DNA of 64,000 nucleotides from Trichinella spiralis (GCA_000181795.3 CM012954.1:5573525-5637524); one strand, 5' to 3'. Shown: positions 1-12,575, counted from the first letter of the stretch. Notes: generated from the sequence alone by a model not told the origin. Made by a program: numbers and translations.

Positions 1-1924
1 AAAAAAAAAAATGCAATTTACCTATTGCTCTGATGATCTAAATTCTGAACATATAATAAAAAAATGATGATAAAGTGAAATAACTATCCCGATTTGCATG
101 ATAGAAAACATTATCCGCTTAGAGAGATTCGACATTTTCTGTTCACAATGAAATAAATATAACGCAATACGCAAATGAAAATTGAAAATCAAACGTATTG
201 TACAGTTAAATCTAGACGCCTTTGGAAAATAACAAATTGTGATATGAATTTTTTGAAACAGCTCAACGTTGAACCATGCATAATTGAGAATTACGCTGTA
301 AGTGTTTTTCAATTTTGGTTCACATAAAAATTAGAAAATACTTAAATACTTAAATATGCATTCACAAGTGAAAACATCTCAGGAAAATATGCTTTAATAT
401 CAAATTTTTACCTTGTTATAGTTTCTTTTACTTGCACTTTTGTTACGCAGCACAACAGTTCATGGAAAATCACTCAAATGAAATTTTAATTATGATGCAA
501 CCTTTGCTTCTCCATCATTCGGCTATTACTTTGTAACCTTCATATCGGTGATTCGGCAATCAATATACTGTAATTAAGGTATTTTTAATTAGAATTACAT
601 TTCCATAATCCTATTTTTACAATATATTTTAACTTAATCTTAAAATAATTTTTCCCAATTCCATGTTTTAGCTGTTATTCATTTCAAAGAATTGATTGTT
701 TAATTAATAACGGTGCAATCAGCTTTTGACCAATCTCTTTGAACACAATGGAAATTATGGCAGAAAGTAAAGGAAAAAGAAGTTAAACAACATTAACGTT
801 TATTGTAAACTTCAGCATAATGAATAGATAATTTAATGTAATGCATATGCAGTTTAAATTATTGAAAATTATGCATCGTTATTTACAAGTTTGAAAAAAG
901 GTTAAATAATTGCAAGTTTTCAGTCTGTATGTTACGTTTAAAAGTCTGGAATCGGTAGCATTGCTATATTTTGATACAGCCAAAATCCATCGTCACTATT
1001 AGACAATCAACGAGTAAAGTGAACAAAACGCGCTGCGCTACTGATAAAACTTGCGTTTCGAGAAAAGCCGATTTGCATAATTGAAAAATAAATCTTACAT
1101 CGCGTGTACGTTACAATAAAAGAACAAAATTATAGGTTGATTTTGTAAACAGTTATATATTTCAGTTTTTTTGACATCAGCAGAGAAACAAAACTCTAGA
1201 TAAAACAACACCACAAGTACGAAACGAGGAACTTAAGTAAATTAATATGAAAATTCACAGCATTATTAAACAAATCAATTGATCGAGAAATTCACTAATC
1301 ACCAAACAAAGAGTCTCAGCGCTTGCATCGCACCCGCATTTATTTGTTCACCAGCTACAATTAATTTTAAACTGCTTCTATTATTGATTAATTTACTTAT
1401 TACACCTTTTAATTTAAATTAATTTATTTGTTATGCAGTCATTTCTCTTTGTTAATTTTGAAACTGGAAAATATTTAACTTTCCCATTGAATTGTAAAAT
1501 ATGCAATAAAACCTTAACATCATTAATACTGTAAATATTTTCAACTTTTGTAAGATTCTGTAGTTCCATAATAACCTTTTTAGTTAAGGTTTTAACTTTT
1601 TCTTTAAACTTACTTTGTTTAACAAATGTTCATCTTCTTCTGCTCTCTTCACATCGTTCTGAAGATATTCATTAATCTCTTACATTTGTTCATGCTTTTT
1701 CCTTTATTGCATACTGCGAACGACCATTCGTCATCTTAATAAGTATGCTTTGCTAAAACAAATGGCATTAAATTACTTTTATATTATTATTATAATTATA
1801 AATAGCATAATAACATCAATATTTTAGCTTAAATATGTATGTAATATATGTGTACATACGTAATACATTTGCATAGACTTTGTTGACGCATAATTTGTAA
1901 AATTTTCTGCTTTACATGACAGGC
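1..1924. other. AT-rich stretch without a recognised gene
   Basis: No ORF here has protein-like composition and no run of phase-compatible exons was seen on either strand. The sequence is AT-rich with A and T runs. It may be upstream flank or a 5'UTR intron of the INTS13-like gene, because a plausible 3' splice site (pyrimidines then ACAG) lies immediately before the start codon at 1925. Confidence 0.5.
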
Positions 1925-4900
1925 ATGGAATCATCTTTGGAAGTGACGTTTGTTCTCGATCATGGAACATATTTCGCTCAGCGTTGTTCGCAAGTTAGTG
2001 TTTATATGTTAGAAATTAATTTCACGAAACTGCAATTAGGAATTGCACTTTTCAGCCTGTAAAAGTAAATCATCCATCGTTTCCTCAGTCATCAAAAACA
2101 AATGCTGAAGATAAGCCGTTCAAGTGGTCACTGTCTATTTGGTCCTGCACTGTACAAGCTTTGTTCGAATACCGTCGCATTGTTTGTGATCTTTTCGGAG
2201 ATCCAGGAAAAATTTGCATTACCATTGTTGACCAAAGTTGTCGAACCGTGGACGTTAAATTTCTACACTCTGATGAGACGGTATGTTTCTTTTGAAAAAT
2301 GTATTTTTTTATTTACTATGATTTGTTTAATTTCGAAATTTTTGCTTCATTCTGATTAAACTGAATGTACATAACCAGTGCATTTTCTGAACTACAGTAA
2401 GTGATGTTCATATTAACCAGGAGCACTGTAATAATGAAAATGCAAGATTAATACAATATTTTGATTAATATTAATAATGATGAATATAACGTTAAGAAGC
2501 ATAATTCAACAGCAGGCAAAGTTCGTTTCTATCAGTGAATGTGCATTATGATAATTTAAATAAGGTAAAATGATAAGTGCTAAATATAGCAGCTAAGCGA
2601 GAAATACTGCACGCGAGAATAGCAGTAAAGGCAAATTTAAATATTCAGTTAGACGAGTGGCTGAAAACAAATGGCGCGTTCACCCTAAAAGAGAATGACA
2701 ATGGTCCTCCTTCTATTTTGTCTGGAATTAAGATGGCTATTGATAGAATGGATACGGAAAATACTGGTAAAACAACTGCAACAAACCGTCCAAATCGTAT
2801 TATCACCATTACACATTTTAAAGAGTAAGTCACATTTCATGGCAATTTAAATGAATAACAAACAAAAAGAAATAAATGAATAATCGAGCATATATTTAGT
2901 GAAGCAGAGGTGAAAACGCTGTTAGATGAGATTTATAATCATATGCTTACCGTGCCAACAAGGTATTTGCATTTTTGTTTTTACATAATATTTCCTCTGT
3001 AGGAGGAGCATGTTGATTTTTCTATATGTAGAAGTGATTTTGAAATTTGTCTGATCAACACTTATCCCGACAAAGTCGACGGCGCAGTGAAGCCCATGCA
3101 GTTTGAGACGGTGAAGTTTTTTCAAGACAGAAAATTGGCAGTTCGTCTTTTTGTAATATCTAAAAATGGAAAATTAATAAATAAAATCAATTAACAAGTT
3201 CTGTATAAATCATTTCAAGGTAGACGAAGAACTTTGCTGGCTTTTAGACCACCAGAAAGACTACAACGCGCAAACCGATTGGCTGTACGAAGACAAAGAT
3301 TCAAATGATGATGGCAGTCAAGTAAAAGTAATTTTCTTTAATAAAAATGAAGTATTAAAATGTTCACGTGACTGTAGATAGAGGAAAGATCATCTTCATT
3401 GTTACCAGAAATTGGAAACATCAGGATGATGTCTTTACAAGAATCTAATGCTGAAGATGGTGAATCACCATGGTGCAACTTCACTTGTGTAAATAAGATT
3501 GAACAAAACACGAACACGCTTCGCGTGTATTTATACAACTGCGAAGCTGGCTCACCACTGTTTAACAAAATTTATCAGATTGTCCAACGACATTATGATC
3601 TTGCATCACTGACAGTATGCAACATACCGATGAAAGTAATCGTACAATGTTACCTGCCGTTATGTTAACTTTCCTTTTCCTGATAAAAAAATAAACAAGT
3701 AAATAAATAAATAAATAAATATGTATATATATACAGGAAGAAGTCAGTGAAGCGGAAAGTGGTTCAAAACCATACAGTGTAGAATTGCTGCATCCTAGAA
3801 AAGTGTTGGAAGATGTATGGAAAGCTGGTAAATGACTGTTTCACTTTGAAATTTGAAAAACAAAAAAAGATGCTCTACTGTTATAAATAATTTCAAGGGT
3901 TAATTAGAAGTAATGGTACGATTTATGTGACAGCTGTTAATTCCACATATATGACATTCAAAGTGAACTGGGGTTCGGTATGGCGATCGCACGAAAAAGA
4001 TCTTCAATTTTCAACCATGGCCGTTCCTTGTACACCAGTTTCAATAAACCAACGCGAGACGATGTGCTTAACTAACTACATATTGAGTGGTATACATTTG
4101 ATTTGATTTGATTTAGCTTTTTCTTCGATTTAACTTGCTTTGCATAACTCTGACAATAATCCTTAAACACAGGTCGAATAGTGTTGATATGTGTTGATTT
4201 ACCTGACGACGGCCGAATTTACACGCACGCGTTAGTTAGTCGCAACGGTCGATTATATGTGCAAAGCTTGCAAATTGGTCGATCATCGTTTGAAATGTTG
4301 CCGTCAGTAAAAAATGGTCCTGGAACAGCGGTCACTGATTATCGTGTTAATGTAAAGCAAATGTTTCTTGAACCAACAAACACGAACAGTTTTCCCCTTC
4401 TTGCTTTTATGCTTTATTTATTGTTAGGCATTTCAACAATTAATTGAAGACTCACTTCTGAAACCTGGTGGTCCTACCATTCCAAAAGGAACAGGTATTT
4501 ATTTTCTTCTTCAACTGTCTAAAAAAATAAATAAATAACGGTAGATATTATAAATAATAATAATAATAATAGCGGTTGTTTATGTTTTTAGCTGAAAAAC
4601 ATTTGATTGAAACTACTGAATACTGGCCAATAAATAACAGCAGTTCAGTACTGTTTGCATTGAGCAGTCGTCTGGAACCACTCCTGTCACACATGCGCAA
4701 AAAAATACTCACCGAATGTGATCAAGAAGAATGTCGACGTGTTTTGCTGGATATTAACACCAGTTTCCTTAAAAATGAACCTCTACCAAGCGGAAATTGT
4801 AAAAAAATGGCTGGAATGACACCGTTAGTAGTTTCAGTTTTTACAGAAAAGAATATATTTATGTGTGAATTGTTTGTTACAGGAAACAGCAATATTCTGT

Positions 4901-5242
4901 ATTATGGGCAGAACTGAACAAATATGTGAGCACTTACGCACACCATTCTAAAGCTCATGAGTCTCTTCTCGTTGCTTTGCAACAGGTTACTCAGAAAAGT
5001 GGCACTGTTCAAAAAGAAAGCAAACAATTGTCGATACAGTACATTCATTATTCATGATTGTATTCATATATTATAAATACTTACTAATTGAATGTTGATC
5101 TTGTAGGAAGTTGAAAACAGCTGTCCATCAGATGGAATTGATCGAACAAGCATTAGCAGACGAAGCAGGATTGCTGTGTGGTGATGATGATGGAGAACTT
5201 GGAGAAGTAGCAGGTAAAATAAATAAATATATAAATAAATAA

Positions 5243-5274
<32 letters not shown>

Positions 5275-5468
5275 CAAATTAAACTGCTGGTGCAATATGA
5301 ATGACATAATTCTTTCTAGGCAAACAGTCATTACTTGATTATTGCTCGCAGGTGCATCATGAAGAACATTACACGAAATGGCGAGATTTCGAAGGAAGGG
5401 TAACGATGAACGCTGGTGGTGAAGTGATCCTATACCGCAACTTGGGCAACAAAGCTGACAAGAATTGA
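1925..5468 (+). CDS. ints13: Integrator complex subunit 13 (Asunder) homologue
   Basis: A 15-exon model of 2238 coding bases encodes about 745 aa; human INTS13 is about 706. Exons: 1925-1993, 2056-2280, 2598-2824, 2900-2962, 3032-3152, 3220-3321, 3378-3635, 3737-3827, 3898-4089, 4173-4351, 4428-4494, 4592-4823, 4883-5038, 5107-5213, 5320-5468. Family landmarks occur in order: VTFVLDHGTYFA at the N-terminus (human VFVVDHCPYMA), a WSCTVQALFEYRRI stretch, INTYP, HYDLASLTVCNIPMKEE, VELLHP, CLTNYILSGR, VTDYR, a YWP segment, and a C-terminal LLDYCSQVHHEEHYTKW region corresponding to the human WSNRINTANSRKHQEF part. INTS13 belongs to the Integrator complex, which processes snRNA 3' ends and attenuates transcription; its C-terminus binds the INTS4/9/11 cleavage module. 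The 5' edge of exon 3 is the weakest call: 2598 keeps phase 0, but AGs a few bases upstream are possible. AATAAA lies at 5524. The SET gene follows on the same strand. Confidence 0.88.
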
Positions 5469-5651
5469 CATTAAAAAAATATACACGCATATTACACGTG
5501 TTATTATTCATTGATCAAAAAATAATAAAGAAAAACAGTATACAGCTATTGCAATTCGTTGATAACTGTTGAATTTTCATGATTGAATAATACTTCAGCT
5601 TTTGTTGATAACGGCGTTTCTAATATGAATATGATTGCGTTATGCCTCCTA

Positions 5652-5671
5652 CACTTGTTTTTTTTACGTAG
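5652..5671 (+). promoter_or_regulatory. 3' splice acceptor upstream of the SET gene
   Basis: A long T run followed by ACGTAG ends at 5671, 43 bases before the SET start codon and about 200 bases after the INTS13 stop. It can serve as the acceptor of a 5'UTR intron or as a trans-splice site for a downstream gene of an operon. The sequence alone does not decide between these. Confidence 0.5.
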
Positions 5672-5714
5672 CTTGATCGTTTGGTTTCCAAAATTCCTAG
5701 TTTCCACCATCGAA

Positions 5715-6479
5715 ATGACAGAAGACACTCTAACATTCCAATACGTGATCGAAAATATTCCAGGACCCGGGGCCGATGAGGATCTGTTCGAACACACACT
5801 ACTCGGCTGCAATTGTCGATCGTATTGTCGTTCAAGTACGGGCTGTTCGTGCCAACCGTATGGTGAAAATTACAACGAGCAAAGTTTGCTAATCCAGGAT
5901 CGTGTTCGTAGTCGTTTCGATCGTCCAGTGATCGAATGCGGAGCTAATTGCACCTGCGGTCCTGGATGTGGGAATCGGGTGGTGCAAAACGGGATCAGTA
6001 TACCTGTTGAAATATTCCACACCGACTCTGCCAAAGGCTACGGCCTGCGATGTTCGAGCGCCATACGAGAAGGCCAATTCGTTGTCACGTATGCCGGAGA
6101 AGTGATTGGCGTGGACGAGGGTCGTGATCGCCTGGCTGCTGCATACGGAGCCGAACAACCGTGCTTTTTGTTCACGTTGCGAGAGCAAGCAGAAAATTGC
6201 GCCTCGCCTTTGCTCACCTACATCGACGCGTCTTTTTACGGCAACATCGGTCGATTCGTGAACCATTCTTGCGAACCAAACCTGAACATCGTAGTCGTGC
6301 GTTACAGTACGTCAGTGCCGCACCTCGCCATGTTCGCCAATCGAGACATCGTCGAATTCGAAGAGCTCTGCTATTCGTACGGCACGTTCCGATCTCAGTC
6401 AACGCAGGCGCGCAAAGTTTGCTTGTGTGGCACAAGCAACTGTGTCGGCTATTTGCCGTACGATTTCTCCTACATTTGA
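5715..6479 (+). CDS. set-23: SETMAR/SET-23-type histone-lysine methyltransferase
   Basis: A single-exon CDS of 254 aa resembling the SET half of SETMAR and C. elegans SET-23, with no transposase domain. In order: an N-terminal IENIPGPGAD; a Cys-rich pre-SET with CNCRSYC and CTCGPGCGNRVVQNG (triangular zinc cluster); SET motifs YAGEV, GNIGRFVNHSCEPN (cofactor-binding, pseudoknot) and EELCYSYG; and a post-SET CLCGTSNC zinc site. Pre-SET plus post-SET organisation is typical of SUV39-group enzymes acting on H3K9, but SETMAR relatives have reported H3K36 activity, so the substrate is uncertain. The frame stays open upstream to 5583, but that stretch is hydrophobic and ends in a strong T-rich 3' splice site at 5671. 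I therefore start at the ATG after it (5715). The usual Tyr-Asp-Tyr of the catalytic segment reads Tyr-Ser-Tyr. AATAAA lies at 6653. Confidence 0.88.
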   Translation: MTEDTLTFQYVIENIPGPGADEDLFEHTLLGCNCRSYCRSSTGCSCQPYGENYNEQSLLIQDRVRSRFDRPVIECGANCTCGPGCGNRVVQNGISIPVEIFHTDSAKGYGLRCSSAIREGQFVVTYAGEVIGVDEGRDRLAAAYGAEQPCFLFTLREQAENCASPLLTYIDASFYGNIGRFVNHSCEPNLNIVVVRYSTSVPHLAMFANRDIVEFEELCYSYGTFRSQSTQARKVCLCGTSNCVGYLPYDFSYI

Positions 6480-6961
6480 TAAAATCCGTTGTCCGTTGTT
6501 ATTTACTTTTTTTCTGCTTTATTATGCCAATTACATAATTTCATTTGCAATTAATTGAAAGCACCGTCCATCTGAATGCGCTAAATGAGTAGTCAGTCGT
6601 TGACTTTTTTACAAGCAAACTAGATAAAAATCAGATTAGAAAGCTACATTTAAATAAATGCACAAACACATCTTCAATAAACATCTTTCCTGCAACTGCC
6701 TGCATGACCACAATCTTTCTAAGCTCTCTGCAGAGATCATCATCAATCCATCATGCCCAAAGTTCAATTTACAACTGGCTGTCCATCATCACCGTTGGAG
6801 GTGTAGCATTCAACCAAAGCCGATTGTCCGATTGCCAAATGTTTTGCCGGTGTCGAATTAACGCTGCTGAACGATCTTTGCGGAGTCTACTATTACAAAG
6901 AATTGTTCTTTTTTGTTACAAACCAAAGTAAAAAAGAAAAATCTCATCATTGTAAGATCTC
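6480..6961. other. Convergent intergenic region between the SET and NCOA4 genes
   Basis: The 3' flanks of two convergent genes meet here. The stretch 6752-6930 is less AT-rich than its surroundings and a Cys-containing reading is possible on the + strand. It is interrupted by a stop and has no convincing splice sites, so no gene is called. Confidence 0.4.
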
Positions 6962-9246
6962 TTACTCATTGCGCACACAATCATTGCGATTAAGTTGAAA
7001 CGCATCCGTATCCATTAACCATTCTTCTGTATCTTCTCCACATTCCATCTGACAACAATAATCACAATAAATAAAAAATACAATACGATTTATTATTCAG
7101 TGCATACACTATTTTCGGCTTCACGTATCACCTGTTTGACCACGAAATTTGCTGACGTGTTCCAACTGGAATCGTTGCTATCTATACGACGTTTCAACCA
7201 TTTGCTATCGCATGATCTTCTTATCTACGATAAAAAAAAAACAATAAATTTCACCACAATGCAAAAACTTCATTAACAACTGTATCGGTTCAGTTCAAAC
7301 ACATATATTGCATTAACTTGCTTTCCAATGTACTGTAACAGTACTACGAGACTCAAAATCTATGTAACCGCTGCAACAGCATTTCTTCTGTCAACGTAAA
7401 TTCAAAATTTCAAAGGAAACAACAATCATTAATAAATATAACATTAATGAATCACTGATGAAACATAATTTCACATTTGATCAAAGCAGCGAAACAAAAA
7501 ACATGAAAATAAAACTACGCATTTCCATTACCTTTTGCAGTTCTTGTTGTATAGAAACAATTGCTGCAGAAGATGCCGTATTGTCGCTGATGATCTCAAA
7601 TGAACTATCTGCAGTAGACAGCTTTTCCTCCATACCTTTTAGCGATTCATCTCCTACTGATGAAGCGGCATTTGACAATTTCACATCACCACCTTTCCTA
7701 GCGACGGCAGAACTTTTTTCATTACTGCCCTCGTGTTTCAAAACTTCGGCAACTTCATTTGGCGATTGTTCATCTTCACCGACCTGGAAAACGATCGTTT
7801 ACAACTGAAATTCAAAATGGAACCAAAAAGCAAAAGTGTGAATGATAATTATTTAATCAGCTAATCAGAAGAAGAAACAAAAGCAAAGATCTTTCAAAAA
7901 AAGTGATACCCCTCTCCCCCCCTCCCACCGTACTCCGTAGCAAAAATAAAAAATATATCTTACTTTTTTAATGATAATTTCACTTTCACAGATTGTTGGC
8001 TCGCCTTCGGTACCGTGCTTGATATGATGAAGCCAGTTGTGAACGTGATCTTGTCTACGCTCATGCGACAACACAGAATGCGTTGTACATGAACTGTCTA
8101 CCACGTCGACAAATTTCAGCTGCGGTTTGTTCGACTTTTCAGTAAAAGCTTTCAAAATAATATTATGCTTGTCCACCACTGGCTTGCTTCGGTGCACGAT
8201 GATCTGTCGTCGTAAATGAACATCGTCATTCGTCGTTGCAAATAAATGCAAACTACCGTCAATAAATACAATATACCGTGTCCGATTTTGGGAAATCAGC
8301 ACTTTGCAAAAGTGAATGCAACACATCGTCATCTTCGTAATCTTCGAATTCACAAGGCAAACTGTCAGCTAGCTTTAAATTTGAAAGAAAGAAAAACAAT
8401 CAGCAAATTGCGGCAAAATACGCCAACTAAGATAACTAACTTTTGAATGTTTGCTCATTTTGATTTCACCGAACAGAAAAATTGACTTTCTCAAGCTATT
8501 GTGATTCGCATCGAATGACAAATTTGCGGTTTCGCAAGGCTCCAAATCAAGCAAAGAAAAGCTAAACAATAAAATGAATAAAAAAAAACAAATTAAAATT
8601 CATGCTACAAAAAATCCCTCAACGAACCCTGTCAGCATGTCGCTCACTTCTTGTACTTCGCTGTTTGACGTAGGCACTGTTGTTGTTGTTGTTGAATTCA
8701 ATTCAGCAGCAGATACCAATTTCTTCAACCCATCTTGATAAAGAGCTAAATTCTGACAAGCAGTAAATAAACTATTTTCTTCAAAGACGTACAATTAAAC
8801 TTTTTTCTCAACAAGGATTAAATAAAGGATTAAATTTTGAAGGATTAAATAAAATTATTCCCTCACGATACTACTACTCTTTTCACGTTCGGTGATTTCC
8901 ACCCTCATTAAACAGCACCAACCTAGGCTAGAGTTCAGCGATTGCTCTTGCAGTCCCAAGTAAAGATCCTTCGATGAAACAATCGCATCCAATTGTTCCA
9001 GCAACTGCTGCTCCCTTTGACGCAAATAACATAACTGCTGCGAAAACGAACGACGAACTTCCTTTCTGATCTGAAATAAAAAAATGAAAACCAACAATAC
9101 GACTGTTGAAATTTTAATATATCAACAATAAAATAACAAACCGCTTCTGAATTGCTCTTCACATTCTGTTTAATAAAAGCAATCTTCGACAGCGTGTGCT
9201 CGACCGAGTTAATTCGCTGACGCAACTGATTTTCCAAATTTTTCAT
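6962..9246 (-). CDS. ncoa4: NCOA4 homologue (ferritinophagy receptor, ARA70 family)
   Basis: Nine exons read on the minus strand give 1323 coding bases, 440 aa (human NCOA4 614): 9246-9142, 9070-8867, 8752-8628, 8561-8441, 8372-8277, 8203-7964, 7783-7532, 7224-7132, 7048-6962. The N-terminal coiled coil contains QQLCYLRQREQQLLEQLD, matching the human ISRHLECLRSREVWLYEQVD segment. Exon 4 encodes LSFDANHNSLRKSIFLFG, matching human LLFEADTITLRQTITTFG, a strong family signature. The C-terminal half is acidic and low-complexity with spaced Trp-Leu motifs (NWL, KWL, EEWLM), as in NCOA4. In vertebrates NCOA4 carries ferritin to the autophagosome; that role here is inferred. A splice acceptor just before the start codon suggests an upstream noncoding exon. 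A possible extra exon near 7387-7320 was left out because it runs into a stop. Confidence 0.82.
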
Positions 9247-11360
9247 TCGACTATTAAAAATAATTAACTTTAATAATTTATGAATTTCATAAATTAACAA
9301 AAATTCACATAAATAAAATAATCAAGAAATACCAGACGATAAAATTGTATCAAGTAAACACAGTAACGCTATTACGTTACAGTACTTATCAATTTTCAGG
9401 ATTAATTAAAATACTGTATCAAAGTAAATTCAATGGCAGATGCTTCGAGCAGAGAAATTATTAAGTGAAAAATGACATTATAAAATGTAAAAAACATCTA
9501 ATTCATAAAAAGACAAGAATAACATAACGTTTTGCAAACGTAATTACGTAAATTTTACAATTAGATATAGTCCCTTCGAGAAAAAAATTTACAAAGAAAA
9601 GTGTTCTACGTATTAATTTGAAATGGTTAATTCATTTCCATTCAATCAAGGCAACTGCATATTTTATATAAAAACTTGCAAAAGAAAAAAAAAGAAAATC
9701 AATTTCAACGGAGAAACATTAACATCACAGTTAATGAAAGTGTTCTTGCAGACTGACAACCGCAACACACAGTGTATGAGGAAAATTACTCAACAAAGCC
9801 AACTGATTCACTTGAATAGTAATTAAAATTATATAAATAGCACAAATGTGTTGAGGATATTTTAAAAAGACCAGTTGGAAAGTTATAGACAATATTGTTC
9901 CGTTGCTAGACAAATTGAGAACCTCCGCAGTTTACGACCAAAGTGGACAATAGGATGGATGGTTCAATTTTCTTTAATTGAGTAAGCATTAAAAATGACA
10001 ATCTTCATTGCATATTGCATTTGTGCATTACGTTTCTGAAGGTAAGTATTTAATTTAATAAAATTCTTATAGCCTGCAGCAACCTACTCGGTTTTTCAAG
10101 CACAGAAATAAGCAAATCAAACATTTCTCGTATACCAAATCTTACAATGATCAATCTTTTTTGACATTTTATACGCTGCATATTACGTCATTTTGAACAG
10201 TCAACAACAGTCAGATAATAATTCATCTACAATTATCGTTATTATAATTAAAAAATTGTAACAAAATTTGATCAAACAGAAAACACCATTATCAAACAAA
10301 TAAAAATTCTGATAAAATCAACAACTAAAATAGCAATAATAATTTCTCATTATTCTCATTGAAAACTGTTAAGTTAAAAACTTATTTATAATAACCAAAT
10401 TTTTATAAAAGATATTTCCCAGAGGTCCAGTAGTAGTTCAGTTCAATGATCCCAATTTCAATATTCATATTCGATGAACACAAATTTTTCTAAATGACTT
10501 CCACTGACGTATTGACTGCTTTTCAGTTGACATTTCAGAATTCCATTTTAAATGCTATTTTGAATAATAATTCATATTTTTAAACTAAAATATTTTTAAT
10601 ATCAGGAAAATATTTGAAAAGTAAAAGGAAATAAATAAATTTTCCCATTTTCTCAAGCAAACGGTAATTGATCTTTACAAGAACATGGCCAAATAGTAAT
10701 TATGCAAATTTTTCGATCTGTCAAAATCTTTCTTTCATTGATCAGTTTCAAAAATTTGTAAATATCATTTAAATTTATACAAAGTAAATTGATTATAATT
10801 TGAAAACCCTAAACTTAAACGATTATAAAAACGAGGTAAACACTAATTTTGCAAGAATTCATCCAATACCTTCAGCAGATTTAAATTAAGGTCAAAATGT
10901 TTTAAGAAAAATGCTTCTGGCAATCAGCTTGACTTATACGCGTCAAAGTTACTGACAGCAAGACAGTCTAGAACATTCCCAACGCTACTGTAAACCGGTC
11001 CCAATGAATCCCACAAGTGAACATCATTTTCCGACCATCAACAAAAAGGGAGCGGCCTTAGCCAGTGGATTAATAAATTTCCACAAAAAAGAAGAAAAAA
11101 TACAAACAAACATATATACATACATACGTATATATATGTATACACATATATACGTACGTACATGCCTGCCTGCAGGCATTCATACTTATATAAATTGTCG
11201 TACGAATGGGCAAATAAAATCATACTTGAATGCAAACTGTTTTCAAAGAGACATTTATTTTTTGCGTTGCACTATGAACCGAAGACAAAAAATGACCAAT
11301 CATCAACAATTATAAAGCCGATAGTGTAAATGGTGGGCGTTGTCAATAATTAGGTTTCGC
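9247..11360. other. Intergenic, no gene recognised
   Basis: AT-rich sequence between the divergent NCOA4-like and CHH-like genes. A pocket at about 10910-11080 is less AT-rich, and 11100-11175 carries TA/CATA simple repeats followed by a short GCCTGCAGGC palindrome. I see no coding exon. Confidence 0.5.
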
Positions 11361-11365
11361 GTAAG

Positions 11366-12575
11366 GTGGTTTAAAAGCAGCCAATCGACGACCCAATGGC
11401 CCAGAACATACAGAGAGCACAAGCTGCCTCAACCTGTTCACTAACAACGCTGTAGCCTGTTTGTCGCCAAAAGGTAATCAATTTTTAATATTCATTTTTT
11501 GTTGTTTATTTTGCAAAATAATGTTTCAATAGAAATAAAAATTATTTTAAATAATAAATATTTGACTGACTGACAATATTAATCATAATAAGATAATTAG
11601 CAGAGTGATAGATTCAAATAAAACAATAATTTTCAAGATTAAACTATTCTATTCTCTTCGTATAAACTGTTCTTCAAAAAAGTTAACTCATTATTTAATA
11701 ATGTCAGAATTTGACTTACTTGATCGTCTTCTCTAAAGTTAAAATAGCAGTTAAAAAAAGGAATTTATTCGTTATTGGTTTACAATCACAGAGGCAACAA
11801 CAAGATTACAATCATTTTATACGATGTAATTTTGACATTTCCTTCTTCATTTCAAACAGCAGATACAATCACCATCTTCTGCACAAGAATATACTTCAGC
11901 TTTTTCTTTTCACTAATATAATAAATGTTAAATCTTAACTAATGGAACTTAAATTAAAAGCACAACTTCAGCTGCTAAATAAATCAGTGCAATCATAAAA
12001 ACACCAGTGTGAATCGTCACTCACAGCTAGGCTAGAATTATGGCTTTTTTTTCTTTTGATAATAATTTGCTTTACAAAATAACTATCATCTTTAATTAAT
12101 TAACTTTTTTCTTCGAACGCACATGCATCATCCACGTACATTCTTCAAAAGAAGAGAATATGTGAATTTCTAGATGGGTAAAAGCTTCAATGGAAAATTA
12201 GCTTTGAAAAAATCTGACCTTTTGCAAAACGAAAAACAGCCCCAAAACGTCCATTCGCCCTATTCTAATAAATCATTTACAATTTTTCAATTTAGATTAT
12301 TTGAAAACATTCAATCAAACAACGAAACAGTTGCTTAACTGCATTGCAATGCAATTTACGCTGACCAGCTAAAAATTTATAACACCTAACGTGAACTGTA
12401 AATCAACAATTAATTAATTAATTAATTAAATTTTATAATTAAATAAGCGCTTGTTAAAAAAAAAGAGAATAGACAATGTATGTATTGAAATAATCAAAAT
12501 GAATTTGATTATTATTTCAGCTGTTTCAGTTAAGTGGAGAAAAGAAGAGATAAAAATCTACTAGTGCAATAAAAG
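11366..12575 (+). promoter_or_regulatory. Putative promoter, 5'UTR exon and 5'UTR intron of the CHH-like gene
   Basis: A TTTAAAAG box near 11370, followed by a CCAAT, precedes a less AT-rich stretch that ends at a 5' splice site (AAAG then GTAATC, exon end 11473). A matching 3' splice site, TTATTTCAG, ends at 12520, 55 bases before the CHH start codon. This gives a roughly 1.05-kb intron wholly within the 5'UTR. It is inferred from splice consensus only. Confidence 0.4.

Noticed and set aside
5583-5714. Hydrophobic N-terminal extension of the SET protein
   Set aside because: It would be a membrane anchor on a nuclear enzyme, and the stretch ends in a strong T-rich 3' splice site, so it is better read as intron or outron.
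6752-6930. Small Cys-containing secreted peptide downstream of the SET gene
   Set aside because: The frame is interrupted by a stop and has no splice sites to bypass it; no family match.
7320-7387. Extra NCOA4 exon
   Set aside because: It runs into a stop and is not needed, because exons 7 and 8 of the model already join in phase 0.
8204-8276. Reading through as NCOA4 coding sequence, or a 24-base intron inside it
   Set aside because: A 24-base intron is too short and the frames do not join. A 73-base intron with matching phase from the donor at 8277 to the acceptor before 8203 resolves the region.
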